Positions 46,533-60,273 of a stretch of 64,000 nucleotides of DNA are shown piece by piece. The position numbers and the translations under genes are program-made. Origin of the DNA: Coriolopsis trogii. Taxonomy: Eukaryota; Basidiomycota; Agaricomycetes; Polyporales; Polyporaceae. Numbering within the stretch: the first letter of the stretch is position 1; each line of letters opens with the position of its first letter. The stretch covers positions 806,001 through 870,000 of the forward strand of contig JAHYIO010000039.1 in the NCBI GenBank assembly GCA_020543525.1, read 5' to 3'. The notes below the pieces were generated by a model, which did not search any database, was not told the DNA's origin, and saw only the letters and a program-made list of their open reading frames with translations.

Positions 46533-49500
46533 ATGTCCCCCAGGTGCGTGTCTGAACTCGTAGCCAAGCTCGAAGCTATCTTCTGAACACATTCTCCAGC
46601 GCTAGCGACATCCGGCTTGAAACACACCTCATACCCCTCTATGGGGTAGGATTGTCAGCTATCGTCTTCATCGCCCAAGCTGTACACGCGCGTTGGACTA
46701 GCTCACCTACAAGTCCCAAGTACACGCCCGTCCTGGACGGAGAGGGGAACGACGGATCCGGAGACGCTCCCGCGCAGCGAACTACGCTTCGTCGCATCGT
46801 GAAGCGCGCAGGCGGCCCTGCTACCTTCTTCCCCAACGTCACCCGGCTGGTATCATGTCTGGTCCTCCTCGGTTTATCACTGTTTTTGCTGGTACGACAC
46901 AGCAACATGGCAGGGCGTCCTAGCATCTCTTGGTGGCTCCAGTTTGCAGAATGTGAAGTCTACGTAAGTCTCCGGTCGCAAATTGAAACGATACCCCCCG
47001 TAATTGAACTCTTGATACAGGGTTATGCCTCTGCTCTGGCTTTTGCATGCGTTCTCTCCGGCCGTTACCGCCGGATGATTGGTGTGCACTTGGCCGCCGT
47101 GCTGCTGCTGACCTTTGCTGTTTATTTCTACCGCGACGTCCTCCCTCTCTTCTTGAGGTACCATAGACCTGCGGATGCTGCCGAAGGCGTCCTCCTATGG
47201 ATCAAGCTCTTTGTGCTCTTCGAAGCGGCAGTCGCACTCCCCCTTCTCACTCCGCGGCAATACAAGCCGTATGACCCATCCGTACGTGGCTGCCTAATCG
47301 TACCGGTTGATACATCGAGCTCACGTCTTATGCGTTGCAGGAGCCCATGGAAAAGCCGAACAAACAGCAAACCGCATCCATCCTTTCCTACGTGCTCTTC
47401 AACTGGCTCAACGAGACTGTAGCGAAGGCGGCGCGTGTCGCCCATCTTCCCCTGGACGAGTTCCCCCCGCTGGCTGATATCAACACCACCAAGAACCTAG
47501 CGAAGCTCGCCTTTCCCGTATGTGGCTCACCAGACGAGTCGCTTTTGTAAAGCATAAGTTGATTCGTATCATCTTCAGGAACTTGATCCTTTTGAGGCCA
47601 ACAAGAATCAGCACATTTTCTGGGGGTTTGTCAAAGTGTATCGTGAGTTCCTCCTATGTCGCGTTGGATTGGCGGTCTAACGATGTACTTAGGTATGGCT
47701 TACCTCGCCTATGCAACTCTGGCGGTGATTTCGGTGAGTTTCGATGACGTCGCTGTGTACTGTCGGCCAACTCGCATGGTTCTAGGCGCTGGTGCTCCTC
47801 GCCAGTCCTATCGCTGTGAAGGGCCTGCTGGCGTACGTGCAACATCGCATCCTCATTGTTAATAGAAAGCTGACTCGTTTCGATTTATCGTGACAGATCA
47901 TTCGAAGTAGACGGGCCTCAAGGAGAGGTCTACCCGTGGGCATGGCTCATTCTCCTCTTCGTCGGCCCGACAATCGTAACACTCTGCGAAGAGGGCTACG
48001 AGTGGATCATGGTGTGTCCCTCTTTCCCCTTGCTTTCTGCCAATACCTCGGCCGACTGAGCCTCTTGTTCACAGCACGTGACGAGTATTCGTATGCAAGC
48101 CATCATTACAGAGCTTCTCTTCCAACACGCTTTGCGTATACGCGTTAAGGCCGAAGGCGGCTCTGAAGAGATTGCTGACGAGTCTACCGAGGCGGAAGAG
48201 AGGAGCCACCTTGTCGGGAGGCTCAACAACCTCGTTACGAGCGACTTGGAGAATCTCAAGAATGGAAACAAGTTCTGGCTGCAGCTCTGTGAGTTACCCT
48301 TCGCAGCAATGTATGGCGACCTCATGCGAACATAACACCATTTACTACTAGTTGTGAAGATCCCAGTGTTGATCGCCTCGTCTATCGTTTTCGTGTATGG
48401 CATCCTTGGATGGAGGTGAGCAACCCAGCTGAAGGATCACTTTTGAGGTATTCATTGGCTATTCCAAAGCGCACTCATTGGCTTGGGAGCAATGTGCGCT
48501 CTCCTGCCTGTCCCAGGTTATCTAAGCAGCTGGATCCAGAGCTATCAAGCCGGCATGATGAGCAGGGTTGGTCATCGCATGCTTTACTTACGAGTATTTG
48601 CAGCTCACGTCGTTAATAGACCGATGCGCGCGTACAGCTTATCAACGAAAGTCAGTATGTCAGCGCATACACTTGGGTTTCACGGCCCGCCTGACGATGA
48701 AGTTGCATAGGCCTCAACATGGTCCGGATGATCAAGCTCTTTGGGTGGGAGCCCCGCGTTACTGGTCAAATCGAGCAACGGAGGGAGGCCGAGCTTTCGT
48801 ACCTCCGCAAGACGAAGTACCTTGAGCTGGTCAACAACTGTATCAAGTATAGCTTCCTCAGTCATTTGAGGTACGGTGGGGTACTGACATATTCTATAGC
48901 TTCAGTATCCCTCTTATAACGATGGCGATCACTTTTGGAGCATACGTATGTCCTCCGTTCATGGTGCACGCGATGGCGCTGACGGTGATGTGCAACCAAC
49001 AGACGTGGATATTCAACGGACAACTCACAGGTGCGAGCATTAACCTCCGTCGTTCCCGACTGCGGAAGCCATATTGACCAATGATATGGACAGCGTCTCG
49101 CCTATTCTCCTCCTATACAGGTAAGACTGTCTCGCGCTACAGAATATTGATGCATCATTTTGACACCTTACAGCGTTCATGTCCATCCAGCAGAACCTCC
49201 ACCTGATCTTCTTTGCAATCCCGGTTTGCACTCAGGCCAAAGTCTCCTTGGACCGCATCGATAAGTTCCTACACAAGGTACGCATTGCCTCTGATATCAT
49301 CGCACCAGGCTGACGTGTTCTTCTTCCCCTCAGACTGAGCTCCTTGACGAATTTGAAGATCAGAAAGCTGGAGTCCTTAGGGCGTTCGATCGCCCCACGC
49401 ACGACGAGAGTGTGCTCGGAATCGGTCACATGACTTTCACCTGGGCTAACGACCAGGGTACCTCCACGCCCGCCATGCCAGCTACTCAAGCTACAGGCTC

Positions 49501-52500
49501 ACAACCTCGGCGCAAGTTTGTGCTGCAAGTCGAGGACGAGCTGCTCTTCAAGCGCGGGAGGATCAACTTGATCGTCGGTCCGACCGGGTCCGGGAAGACG
49601 TCGCTGCTCATGGCTCTACTCGGTAACGCAATAGCAATGGTCGTTGGCTTGTGAGGGCCTGACTGACTGGGCGATACAGGTGAGATGCATGCGATCCCTT
49701 CTGGCCCTGGCTCGTTTGTGAGCTTGCCGAGGGCTGGAGGCGTGGCCTACGCTGCGCAGGAATCGTGGATCCAGAACGAGACGATCAGGGTATGTTTCTT
49801 GGCTCGCTGTCCTGTCTAGTGTCATGCTTACCCACGTGGTCAACTTAGGACAATATCCTTCTCGGCGCGCCGTACGACGCAGGTCGCTACAACAAGGGTA
49901 TGCCTTTCTTTTACGCACACGATGCATAGCTGATTTTGAGCTTTCCTCGCCCAGTCATCAAGCAATGTGCGCTTGAGCGCGACCTCAGTCTGTTCGATGC
50001 TGGTGATAAGACAGAAGTTGGAGAGAAAGGTATTACGCTGAGGTACGTCGTCCCTCGTGGACAGAAACGGTCTGCTCTGAATTGCAAGCACATAGCGGTG
50101 GACAGAAGGTAGGGTACCCGAGTGGCGTGCAGAGGCGGCTGCTTGAGATCCATGACTGACCTCGCCCACAGGCTCGGATCACTCTCGCGCGCGCGGTCTA
50201 CTCGTCTGCGGAGATTCTGCTGCTGGACGATGTGAGTGATCGAAGTCTATTCCGCTTCCTCATCCGTCTGAGCATGCGTGACAGGTTCTTGCCGCCCTGG
50301 ACGTACACACCGGCCGTTGGATTGTCGACAAATGCTTCAAAGGCGATCTTATCCGAGGTCGCACGATAATCCTCGTCGTGAGTGCCCTGTAACGTGTTCA
50401 GAAACTCGGGGACGAACGGCCAATGTACCCCGTGCGTTGCAGAGCCACAACGTCGCCCTCACCCGTCCTATTGCCGACTTTGTCGTCGCACTCGGCTCAG
50501 ATGGCCAGATTGTCAGCCAAGGCAGTCTGGACAAAGCGCTGAAGGAGGATCATGAACTTGTTGAGGAGCTCGCTATCGAGGAAGAACAGCTAAAAAAGGG
50601 GGATGAAGAGCTCGACGACCCGAAGATGACGGATGGCGAAGCCAGTAAGAAAGATGGCAAGCTAATCGTTGCGGAAGAGATTGTAGAGGGTCGAGTTGGC
50701 TGGGGAGCTTGTGAGTATCATTCTCAATGTCCGAGGGAATGTCGTGCTTACGCGCAAGCGGAACTGATCAGTCCAACTGTACTTCAAGAACACGGCGCGA
50801 ATCACCTGGCTCTACTGGATCGTTTATGTCGTGACACTTACTCTAACGCACATTCTCATGAGCGGTCAGGTACGACTGCCATGTCTTCCGACATTGCATA
50901 TCCAATTCGGTTCGCGGAGATGAAGCTAACGTGTTCGGACAGACATATTTCCTGGGTTGGTGGGCATCTCAGTACGAGGACCATGACCCTTCCGAGGTTT
51001 CAGTGCCATAGTACGTGTGCGCCAATAAATCACAGGAGTCAATCCGTTAACGCGGATACGCAGTTACCTTTCCATATACTTCCTGCTGTTGTCAGGTATA
51101 ATAGGAGTCTACGTCATGTGCTGGTCCGTGTACGTCTATGGGTCAAACCGCGCTTCAAAAATCATACACAGGGAGTTGGTGGCCACCGTGTTCAGTACCA
51201 CGCTGAGGTGAGGCAAAATCTTGTACAGAGCGAGTATAGCGACAGTGACTCAGCCTACACGCAGGTGGCTCGACGTGACACCTACTTCTCGTATTATCGC
51301 CCGCTGTACTGCCGACATCCAGTCAAGTACGTGTCCTTGTCTTTACTGCGAAGTGTCGTGCTAAACATCCATGTCATTGAATACAGTCGACACTTCCATT
51401 TCGAGGTCACTGCACTCTATGCTCGAGGGCACGATCTTCCTCATCACTCGTGTCAGCGCTGTCATGCTCATCATCCCGATCTCCATCGTCCCCACCGTTT
51501 TTGTCTCTGCGCTTGGAGCGTGGATCAGCCAAATCTACACGCGCGCGCAGTTGTGTGTGAAGCGCGAGATGAGCAACGCCCGTGCGCCCGTCTTGGGCCA
51601 CTTCGGGTCTGCTATCTCTGGGCTGGGTGCGCACCAGATCGGTCATCATTGTCTTGCTAGAATAATTTCTCACCTTGTACGCAGTGTCGATCCGTGCTTA
51701 CGGCGCGCAAGACGCGTTCAAACAGGAGTCTTACGCCAGGATGGACAAGTTCTCCCGTGCAGCGCTGACGTACAATGCGCTCAACCGGTGAGCCAAGTTC
51801 CTCGAGTCACTTCTTGCTGTGCTCGCGGAGTTCTCACGTGCACGGACTAGGTGGATCACCATTCGGATTGAAGTCCTGGGCAACGTGTTGTCTGCTGGTC
51901 TCGCGGCATACTTGACCTACTGGTGCACGTCAGTGAGCGCTTCCAACGCCGGTTTCGCGATCTCTATGGCCGGTGTGTACAGGACATTGAGCTTAGAGAG
52001 CTCGAGATGAACCATTCTCTCTGATTTATTATGGCAGTTGCCTTCAGTACTTTCATCCTTCACTGGATGAGAATGTTCAACGACTTGCAGGTTTCAGGTT
52101 CGTGCGCATTTCGTTGACGTGCACGGAGCATCGGACGTTCATACTGAGTATAACTGTGTTGTTGCAGCCAATAGGTTAGCATATACGCGCGCCCTAGACG
52201 GAGGATAGAATCACTAATGACTGGCCTTAGTTTGGAGAGGATACAGCAGTATATGACGATCGAGCAGGAGCCGAAGCCCACCAAGGAGGGTATACCACCA
52301 GCGTACTGGCCAGCCAGCGGTGACTTGCGCGTTGAGAAGCTGTCCGCCCGTTACTCCGCAGTGGGTGGCTCTGGACAATGACCCTTTGAGTACTACTGAC
52401 CGAGGACCTGATCAGGATGGCCCGCGCGTTCTGCACGATCTCACTTTCGAGGTCAGATCAGGAGAGCGTGTTGGGATTGGTGAGTGTCCTGTGTGATCCG

Positions 52501-53553
52501 TGATGCATAGTAAGGTCCTGATATACCTGCTATAGTCGGCCGTACCGGAAGTGGCAAGGTGAGTCAAACGCTAGAAGTAGTCTTGTCTCCGTTCGTGACT
52601 CGAACTAATCACTACTCGCAGAGTTCCCTCACCCTCGCTCTTCTCCGTTGCATCGTCACAGAAGGCAGGGTATACTACGACGGCATCCCGACTGACTCCA
52701 TCAACCTGGACGCGCTTCGCTCTAACATCACCATCATCCCACAAACTGTGAGCTCCCTGATTCCCTGCTGTGCAAGCGCACTATGTTGATCGCCAGGATG
52801 TCGTTGTAGCCTGAGCTTCTCAGCGGGACTCTGCGCCAGAATCTCGATCCGTTCAACCAGCACGACGACGCTATCTTGAACGACGCATTGCGCTCCGCTG
52901 GCCTGTTCTCTCTGCAGCAGGAGGGCGATCACGCGCGTATCACCCTAGACACTGAGATTGCCGGAGGTGGGGGGAACCTGTCTGTCGGCCAACGTCAGAT
53001 AATCGCCCTCGCTCGGGCGATGGTGCGCCGCAGCAAATTGCTCATTCTCGACGAAGGTACGCCCGTCGTTCTGGTCAGTTCCTCCTATCTAGTATCATTG
53101 ACGCTCTCGGATCTGTACAGCTACATCGGCTATTGGTGAGACATGGGCGATATACCGTTGATCTATACTCACTGGTGACTGCAGACTACGGAACGGATGC
53201 CATCATACAGAAATCGCTGAGGGAAGAGCTTGGGCGCGACGTCACCGTGCTCACTGTCGCCCATCGCCTGCAAAGCATCATGGATGCCGACAAAATTGTG
53301 AGTTCTCATTGCGCTTCATCCTTGGTCTCCATGCGATCGTCTGACTTCTCGTAGATGGTCCTCGATGCCGGGCAGATTGTGAGTGTTGCCTGTGCGACAT
53401 GGCGGATACGGAGAACTCACCTTTGATCCCTTGCAGGTTGAGTTCGATAAGCCCAGCGAGCTATTGAAGAGGTCGGGTGGATACTTCCGCGGCCTTGTAG
53501 ACGGAAGCGGGGATCGGGCTGCGTTGTACGAGATGGCAGGTTGCTCTGTCTGA
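46533..53553 (+). CDS. ABCC-type (MRP/YBT1-like) full ABC exporter
   Basis: Full-length exporter of the MRP subfamily, N-terminal TMD0 plus two TMD-NBD halves, roughly 1400-1500 residues. Start tentative: an 11-nt exon (46533-46543) spliced to 46593 gives MSPSASDIRLETHLIPLYGV. The first TMD core includes LNNLVTSDLENLKNG and LNMVRMIKLFGWEPRV. NBD1 has GPTGSGKTS, ITLSGGQKARITLARA and EILLLDDVLAALD; the Asp after the Walker B Asp is normal for the degenerate ABCC site. TMD2 contains STTLRWLDVTPTSRI. NBD2 has GRTGSGKSS (intron between GK and SS), LSVGQRQIIALARAMV and LLILDE. A 15-nt exon at 53121-53135 supplies ATSAI before DYGTDAIIQ. H-loop TVAHRLQSI. Stop at 53553. Over 25 short introns. Likely exports conjugates, drugs or metabolites at plasma or vacuolar membrane. 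Confidence 0.88.
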
Positions 53554-55298
53554 GCCCAGACCATGTGCTGGAAGTCACAGTGTACGTACGTGTCTGTTTT
53601 GAGCTTATTATCGCACATTAGACCAAAAAGACTGAGCCGGTTCAGATGACAGCCTCTTCGCCCTTCAATTGTTGCGCTTGACCAGTGAAGATGATGGGCG
53701 AGTGGATGTTTTCGGATGAGTATGCCAGATTACCCAACTCGGACGGACAAGTGTCTCGTTGCTGTAATTCTACTACGAAAGCGTCGTCTGCTTATCAGTA
53801 GGCAAACGTGCAGCCCAGGCTGGCAGTGGTGACTCCTCACGAAGGTGGTGTCTATCTCCGGACTACCCTCAGCGGGAAAGAGCCACCAAGCGCGCTACCC
53901 TCTCTGCACACAATTTGGACACTACTGCGAGCTTCCCATTTGTATCAATCATGGCTATCCTCACCTGTAGTCCTTGCAGTCTCAACTTGGGAGTTGGTGG
54001 TCAAACGTGTAGCTACCATGCAAGGCTTAGCTGGGGCTCCGGCTGTCCAAGCATATGACGTCACTGCCACCGCCTTTCCGCGCTCTGGGACGGCAGACGC
54101 CCTCCTCACCCTCCCGTCCGACTCCTTGCATGACTGCACGACCTCCGACCACACCGTTGTTCAATTCAATACGACTATCCCCTACCGTGTGTGCGTATTT
54201 CGTTATGAGTCGGATGTAGGAACTCAACCTCAGTATGCGCTAGATTGACTGAGTCCATGGATCACACACTCGGATGTGACGCGTGCGCAGTGGCTAAACG
54301 CACAAAGACTCCACAAGTGCGCGGATGCTCACCAGGTTGATCTCACACGGATAGGGCATGCTTTCAAAAGTACGAAAACTACTCCTAGAGGCTTCCCAGA
54401 GTCTTCAAAACCGTGTCTCACAAATGACGATTCAATTATCGGACACCACCGAGTCCTGACTCGTTACCATGATGTAGATCTCAAAGATCATGCGTGATTG
54501 CGGGCACATACACTCTTGAATTGTACAAGGCTATAGCTGCAGCGCTGATTGGTCGTGGCCGCAAATTGTATACTACGGTGATGTTTGTCTTCTTCAGGTT
54601 CGAATGTACTGATGTGCTGGTTACAGGGACCAGCGTGGATCATGACGGTATTATGTCCCGCTCTTACAACGCTCGTCTTTCATACGGTCGTCGGCAAGGA
54701 ATTATTTCACGAGGAAGTTGCGATAAAGCGGAAGGCAACGGTGCCGAAGTAATACCAGGCGCTTCTATCTCCCCTGGTGTCGGGAGTTGGTCGGGAGGAC
54801 AGCCATTGTGGAATCGGAGCCAGTACTTCTCATCGTGACTTCCCCGTTCGCATCGGCGTGACGGTCTGCCTTAGCGACCCTCAGTGACTCCCCTTGAGAG
54901 TCATCGCGGTACCGATTCCAAGCGTTGGCGTTCCCGGAGGCTACATCCGGTGACTCGTGCGCTCCCGTCAACCTCGGGTCGACCTTATGCAGCCTTCTTC
55001 AAGCGCTAATTGTCGGCGTCCCTGTCTGTTCTGCGCAGCTGGAATCGGTGTGGTGGCTAAAGCAAGTCAGGACTTGCCATCATGCCGGTGTGTCCCGGAA
55101 AATTGGCTTCTTTAGCGTAATCCCGCCTTACTCCGTGAAGTCGAGAAGAGCGCCGCATGCGAGGACGACACAGTCAATGGAACCGCTCTGCGGCACAAGG
55201 CGGCACCGTGAGGGGTACATATAGATCTTGGACACTCTCAGTTTCTTTCAAATTATCCTCCTCTTTCACTCTTTTCGCCCCACATCTTATTCCTCACA
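53554..55298. other. Intergenic, 1.7 kb
   Basis: No gene supported. The longest plus-strand frame (53808-54248, 146 codons) begins at a non-ATG or weak start, has no motif and no splice context. A TATA-like ACATATAG at 55217-55224 belongs to the next gene. Confidence 0.4.
55217..55224 (+). promoter_or_regulatory. TATA-like element of P450 gene 1
   Basis: ACATATAG about 75-80 bp before the ATG at 55299, followed by a CT-rich leader. Confidence 0.35.
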
Positions 55299-57471
55299 AT
55301 GTTGACTCCACTTTTGTCGTCCATGTCTGAGAACCCTGTTGGGGTCCTCGTTGCCGGCGTTACTATCATCATCGTTGCTTCCGTCGTTCGATGGCGCATG
55401 GATCCCGTCAGTTCATCCCTAGTCTCTCCATTGTTAACCTCGAGTTACTGACAGGTCTGTCGACAGCTCTATCATATCCCGACTCTTGGCGGTCCCTCGT
55501 TCCCGGGACTATCATACTTCGGAGCTCGCAACTTCTTGCGCAACGGGAAGCAGATAGTCGACGAGGGATACCGAAGGGTACGCCCACCGTGACTGCTAGC
55601 CATGCGACCTCACTAACAGCTCGGTCTCATATAGTTCTACAATACCGCATACAAAGTCGCCCAGATGGACCAATGGATCGTGATTGTCTCTGGGCCGAAG
55701 ATGATAGAAGACCTCCGCAAGCGTCTGGACGATGAGATGAGCTTCATGGAGGGCGTTGATGAGGTGAGCCGTCGTGTCTATCATATACCGCATGTGCAGC
55801 GTGGGCTGAGAAAGACTGTGTCCTCAGCAAAATCAACTCAGGCGGAACGTCAGCCCGGAGATCATCGACGACCCTTTCCATATCGAGATCGTTAAAGCGA
55901 AACTCACGCGCACGATCCAAAGCATTCTGCCCGATGTCGTCGACGAGCTGAGGCTGGCTGTTGACGAACATATCCCCGCGCTAGAAGACGGTCAGTTTTG
56001 ACCCTTCTGTGCAATGTCGCAATTGGGACCGTAGTACTAATCAGCGCTCGCTCGCCGTCACAGAGTGGTCCACAGTGAACGTGATGCATGCCATGCAGCA
56101 GATTGTAGCGCGTGCAAGCAACCGCGTGTTCATTGGTCTCCCTCTCTGTGGGTATCTATAGTGTATCCTTCCACATTGTGACGACTCATAGTATTCGACA
56201 GGTCGTAACCAGGATCTGGTAGACCTCCAGATCGCCTTCACCATGGCTGTCAACAACGACCAGAACACGATCAACCTGTTCCCCCGACTTTTGAAACCGT
56301 ACGCGGCGAATTGTTTCTATGATCTTAAGCTTTTCTGACAAGGTACCGAACAGCATCGCTGCCTTAATGGTCAACGATTCCAGAGCCAACGTTGCGCGTG
56401 TCTCGGCATATCTAGAGCCCGTGTTTGAAGAGCGGAAGGCGATGATGGCTGAATACGGAGATGACTGGAAGGACAAGCCTGTGCGTATGAATTGTTGCGA
56501 CTACGGACGCTGTGTCAAGACTGATTGGAATTGTGGTACTGCGGGTGTAGAACGACATGCTCCAGTGGATTCTCGACGAGGCCGCGCAAAGGCCGAACGT
56601 GGACGCTAGTGCAGTAGAGAAACTTCTCTTGGTGAACTTCGCGGCTATCCACACGTCTTCTTTGGTGGGTTGTCGTATTCACGTCCTCGACTTTCGTTAA
56701 TAGCCAGCGGCTGACATGGTCTCGCGTCGACGTAGACCATGACGCACGTCCTGTACGACCTTGCGGCTCACCCCGAATACCTTCAAGACCTTCACGACGA
56801 AGTCACAACCGTAGTTAACACAGACGGCTGGTCGAAGAACGCCTTGGGCAAGATGTGGAAGCTTGATAGCTTCATCAAGGAAAGCTCTCGGCACAGCGGT
56901 ATCAACCTCAGTACGTACCACTTCCCATGCCTCCTCGTTCTCCGCGCATCGCACACGGGCATTGACCTTGTATGCTCCTCACCAGCGGCACTGACCCGCA
57001 AAGCGATGAAGGACGTCACACTCGCCGACGGGACGTTCATCCCGAAGGGCACCGTCGTCACGGCCGCCGTGCAGGCCACGCACCACGACGAGAACATCTA
57101 CGCGGACGCGGAAGCCTTCGACCCCTTCCGTTTCTCACGCATGCGCCAAGAGGACGGAGAGAGCACGAAACACCAGTTCGTGAACACCTCCAACGAGTTC
57201 GTTCACTTTGGCCACGGCAAGCATGCTTGGTACGTCCGATCTCTTGATCGTGCGGGTGCGGTCGCTGACGGAGTTGGCTTGCGACAGTCCCGGTCGATTT
57301 TTCGCGGCAAACGAGCTGAAGGCGATGTTGGCGTACATTGTGCTGAACTATGAGATCAAGATGGGTGGGGACGGGAAGCGGCCGCCGAACTCGTACTATG
57401 GGCTCATTGTGTACCCGCCCTCGGACGCGCCTGTCCTCTTCAGGAAACGTAGGTTGCCGGAGGGTACTTAG
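55299..57471 (+). CDS. Cytochrome P450, CYP512-like
   Basis: Membrane-anchored monooxygenase. ATG at 55299; residues 10-30 are a hydrophobic anchor (VGVLVAGVTIIIVASVV), followed by the hinge LYHIPTLGGPSFPGLSYF. Joined exons give SFMEGVDEV, QQIVARASNRVFIGLPLC, the I-helix segment LLVNFAAIHTSSLTMTHVLY, the K-helix ESSR, KDVTLADGTFIPKGTVV, and the heme-binding loop FGHGKHACPGRFFAANELK with its Cys ligand (split by an intron before CPG). Ends LFRKRRLPEG at 57471. The AAIHTSS I-helix and CPGRFFAANELK pattern is typical of CYP512 and related mushroom P450s, several of which hydroxylate triterpenoids or sterols. About 12 exons, all motifs present. It is convergent with a second, unrelated P450. Confidence 0.88.
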
Positions 57472-57922
57472 AGGACGGTAGAAATTACGGAGGTGATTGT
57501 TCAAAGTTTGCCCTGATCGTCATATCACCGCATTGGCCAATGTATTGTCAGACGAGTGATGTCTGGGCGACTCGGAGGTGAGAATCTGCAGCATTGGGAA
57601 CACTGAGAGCCAAACGAACCGTGTTGCTTCATGAATGAGAGTAACATTTTCATGTGAACGAGAATCGTCCGAGTCCGAGTCGCTCACTCACCGCTTCTCT
57701 CATAGCAGATTATGCTGCTCCGGTACTCGCCCTTATCGGGAATGTGACAGAGATGTCGGACTGTGTGAAGAGTGTGCAGAGTAGGGATATATTGTTCCGA
57801 GGGAGAGGGGTTCAAAAATCCAATAAATACGAGAATGAGCGGAGATCTGCGATTAGAATGCACGCAAATTGCAATTGTAAAACATCGGGATGGCTGAGGA
57901 CCTGAGACTCGCCTGAAAGCAA
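57472..57922. other. Convergent 3' region between two P450 genes
   Basis: 450 bp; no exon supported. Holds both terminators; AATAAATA at about 57820 could serve as a polyadenylation signal. Confidence 0.4.
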
Positions 57923-60273
57923 TCACAACCTCTTCACCTTCAGCAGCAGCTCGGGTTTCGTGCTTTCCTCTCCCATCGTAGGGTACATGACCGCGGAAGC
58001 GTTCCACGCGATCGGCTCCCCTGTCAGTTCGAAGGAAAAGCTAGTGAGGAGAATGCAGAGAATGACTTCTGCAAATGCGCACAGAGCGACTGGTGAGTAC
58101 AGACCCCTTCACATACATACCCATGGTACGACTTACTCATCTCGAGCTGAGAAAACTTGAACCCGCTACGAACATCGACAGGCTGAGCGCGTCATAGCAA
58201 AAAACAGACGATTTTCACTTACATGCATGACCGATGACCGCCCGAGAACGTCATCCTAAGCACAGTGAATAATTATCAACTATTGCCCACCGCCACCGCA
58301 GATGCAAACAAGCACTTACAAATGGGAGTATACGCCCGGTATGCGTGCGTCTTCGACAGCAGCTGGCAGCTGACCGAGCCAGCGTTCCGGTTTCCATTCA
58401 GCCGCGTCTTCGCCCCAGAGCGCCTTGTCCGTATTGCACGCCTGGTTGTGGATGAGAACGGGCGTGCCCTTCGGCATCGCGAGTTCCTCCATCACCCTCC
58501 CGTCGCGCCCCCGGACAGGAGTGAGGAGCGGGAGGACGGTATCCTGCGCGGCTCTGTGCACGGCAAATCGACCAAACCCGACATAAACCAAAGCTGGAAA
58601 TGGGAGAGACGATGGGTACGCACATACGGACAATCATGTTGACGGGCGCAAAGACGCGCATCGTCTCCCGGCAGACTGCGTCGAGATACGGGAGCTTGAC
58701 CAGGTCGTCGTAGTCGAGGTCCGCACTGCCGCCGCTGGTGGCCTCCATCAGCTCCGCCCTGAGTTTGTCCTGCACGTGCGGATGCTCCGCCAACAGGTGT
58801 AGGATGCGAGAGAGCGCGTTCGAAGTCGTGTCCATTCCCGCCAGAATAAACGTGCTGCATGGGGGCGCAGGGTGGGAGTCCATGTCAGTCTGCAAAGTGG
58901 GGGCGGAAAGGAAAATAGTGGCGGGCACTCACGACATCTGCGCCAGGAGCTCTTCGTCCGTGAGCCTCTCTGATTCCGCGGCAGTCATGTTCGCTCTTAC
59001 TGTAGAACTCCGGTCGGCGACCCTCTAGGCGTTGACAACATAAGGAAGGGGTACGTACAGCATATGCTCATGATGTCCTTGCCCTCGCCGACCTGGTGCA
59101 CGAGCTCCTGGTCACCTTTGCGCAGCGCAGCCTTTTTCTCATTGATGATCTCCTGCGACCGCCGGGCCATCGTGTCCGACACTCTCATGAGCTGCCGGAT
59201 GTCTTTACCCGGGAGAACATGGAGGATCCGTCGCAAGGTCCGGGGCGAAAAGAAGCGAGAGAGCGAGCCGGCGAGAATACTCGGAATGACTACGCCGGGG
59301 CGATTCAAAATCGGACTGTCGCACGGAGACATGATGTCAGGTCAAGCAACGTGAACCTCATCCCACAGGTACGTATTTGGCAAGAGTGACTCACAAGACC
59401 ATCTTCAACGACTCGCCGTAGTCGTCGGTCGACTCTCCGACAAACGAGTCAAACGAGTACCCAAGTCCCGCTTGGCCGAGCATCTCGAGCGTCGCTCGTC
59501 CGTTCCACCCGTTCATGTCGAGCACCTTCGGGGTCCCGTCCTCTGGGAGGCGTTCCTTGATGGCGTCGCCCAGCTATAACGTTTCGTTAGATTATCAGGT
59601 ATGGCTGAAAATCACAGATTACGAGACAGAGAACGCACTTTATGCGCGACCGACCAGAATATGCGCGTCATATCACGCAAATGCGACACAGAGAACACCG
59701 GGTTCAGCATCTTGCGCTGATGCCGATGTTGTTGTCCTTCCGTCGTGAGCAGGCCTGGCCCGACGAATATGGAGAAGAGGCTGTTCGACCACAATACCGC
59801 ATTTCAACACCATTCACGCGTCGCTCAGCTCAGAAAGGACGTACTCCGACCTGGTAAGGCTCTTCCGCCATATGTCCTGGTCCTTGACCAAGACGGTGTG
59901 TAGCGCCTTGGGGTCACGCGTGAGGAGTGCTCTGCCCTGGGATATACCGTTTCAAATCAGCGCACGGGTCTCATGCATGCGAACATACCTTGAATAGATT
60001 CGTCCAAAGGAGACTCGGCCCGTACGTCTCTCCGACTGCGAGCCATTTCTTCCAGCTCTGCCGTCCGCTATATTCGAGAACGTTGCCTGTCAAGATGTCA
60101 GATGTCAGAGTCGCCATGATAGCTTAAGCAGGGGATGTATACGCACCGAAAAGCAGGGAGCTGGGGCGCGGACCAGGCAGATTGTCCAGAGGATGCGAAC
60201 GAAAGTAATTGCGGGATAGGCGCCATAGAAAGTATACGAGCGGGGAGCCTGCGAGGAGGTATAGGCTAACCAT
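57923..60273 (-). CDS. Cytochrome P450, second family
   Basis: ATG at 60273: MVSLYLLAGSPLVYFLWRLS anchor, then LDNLPGPRPSSLLFG proline-rich hinge. Joined exons: VGPGLLTTEGQQHRHQRKML (the C-helix W/HxxxR region reads HQRKML), FSVSHLRDMTRIFW, then the I-helix FILAGMDTTSNALSRILHLL (AGxDTT, near 58830), the K-helix ETMR, MPKGTPVLIHNQACNTDKAL, WKPERWL, and the heme loop FSGGHRSCM split by an intron from GFKFSQLEM. Ends LLLKVKRL at 57923. This is a fungal P450 of the kind with the AGMDTT I-helix (CYP5144/CYP5150-like in general appearance), clearly different from its convergent neighbour. The heme consensus FxxGxRxCxG is satisfied. Substrate unknown. Confidence 0.87.

Noticed and set aside
50278..51660. 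Single 460-codon open frame
   Set aside because: Reads through several introns of the ABC exporter; correct splicing gives NBD1 H-loop, linker and TMD2.
53808..54248. 146-codon plus-strand open frame between the ABC and P450 genes
   Set aside because: No motif, no credible start context and no splice partners. A lineage-specific orphan cannot be excluded.
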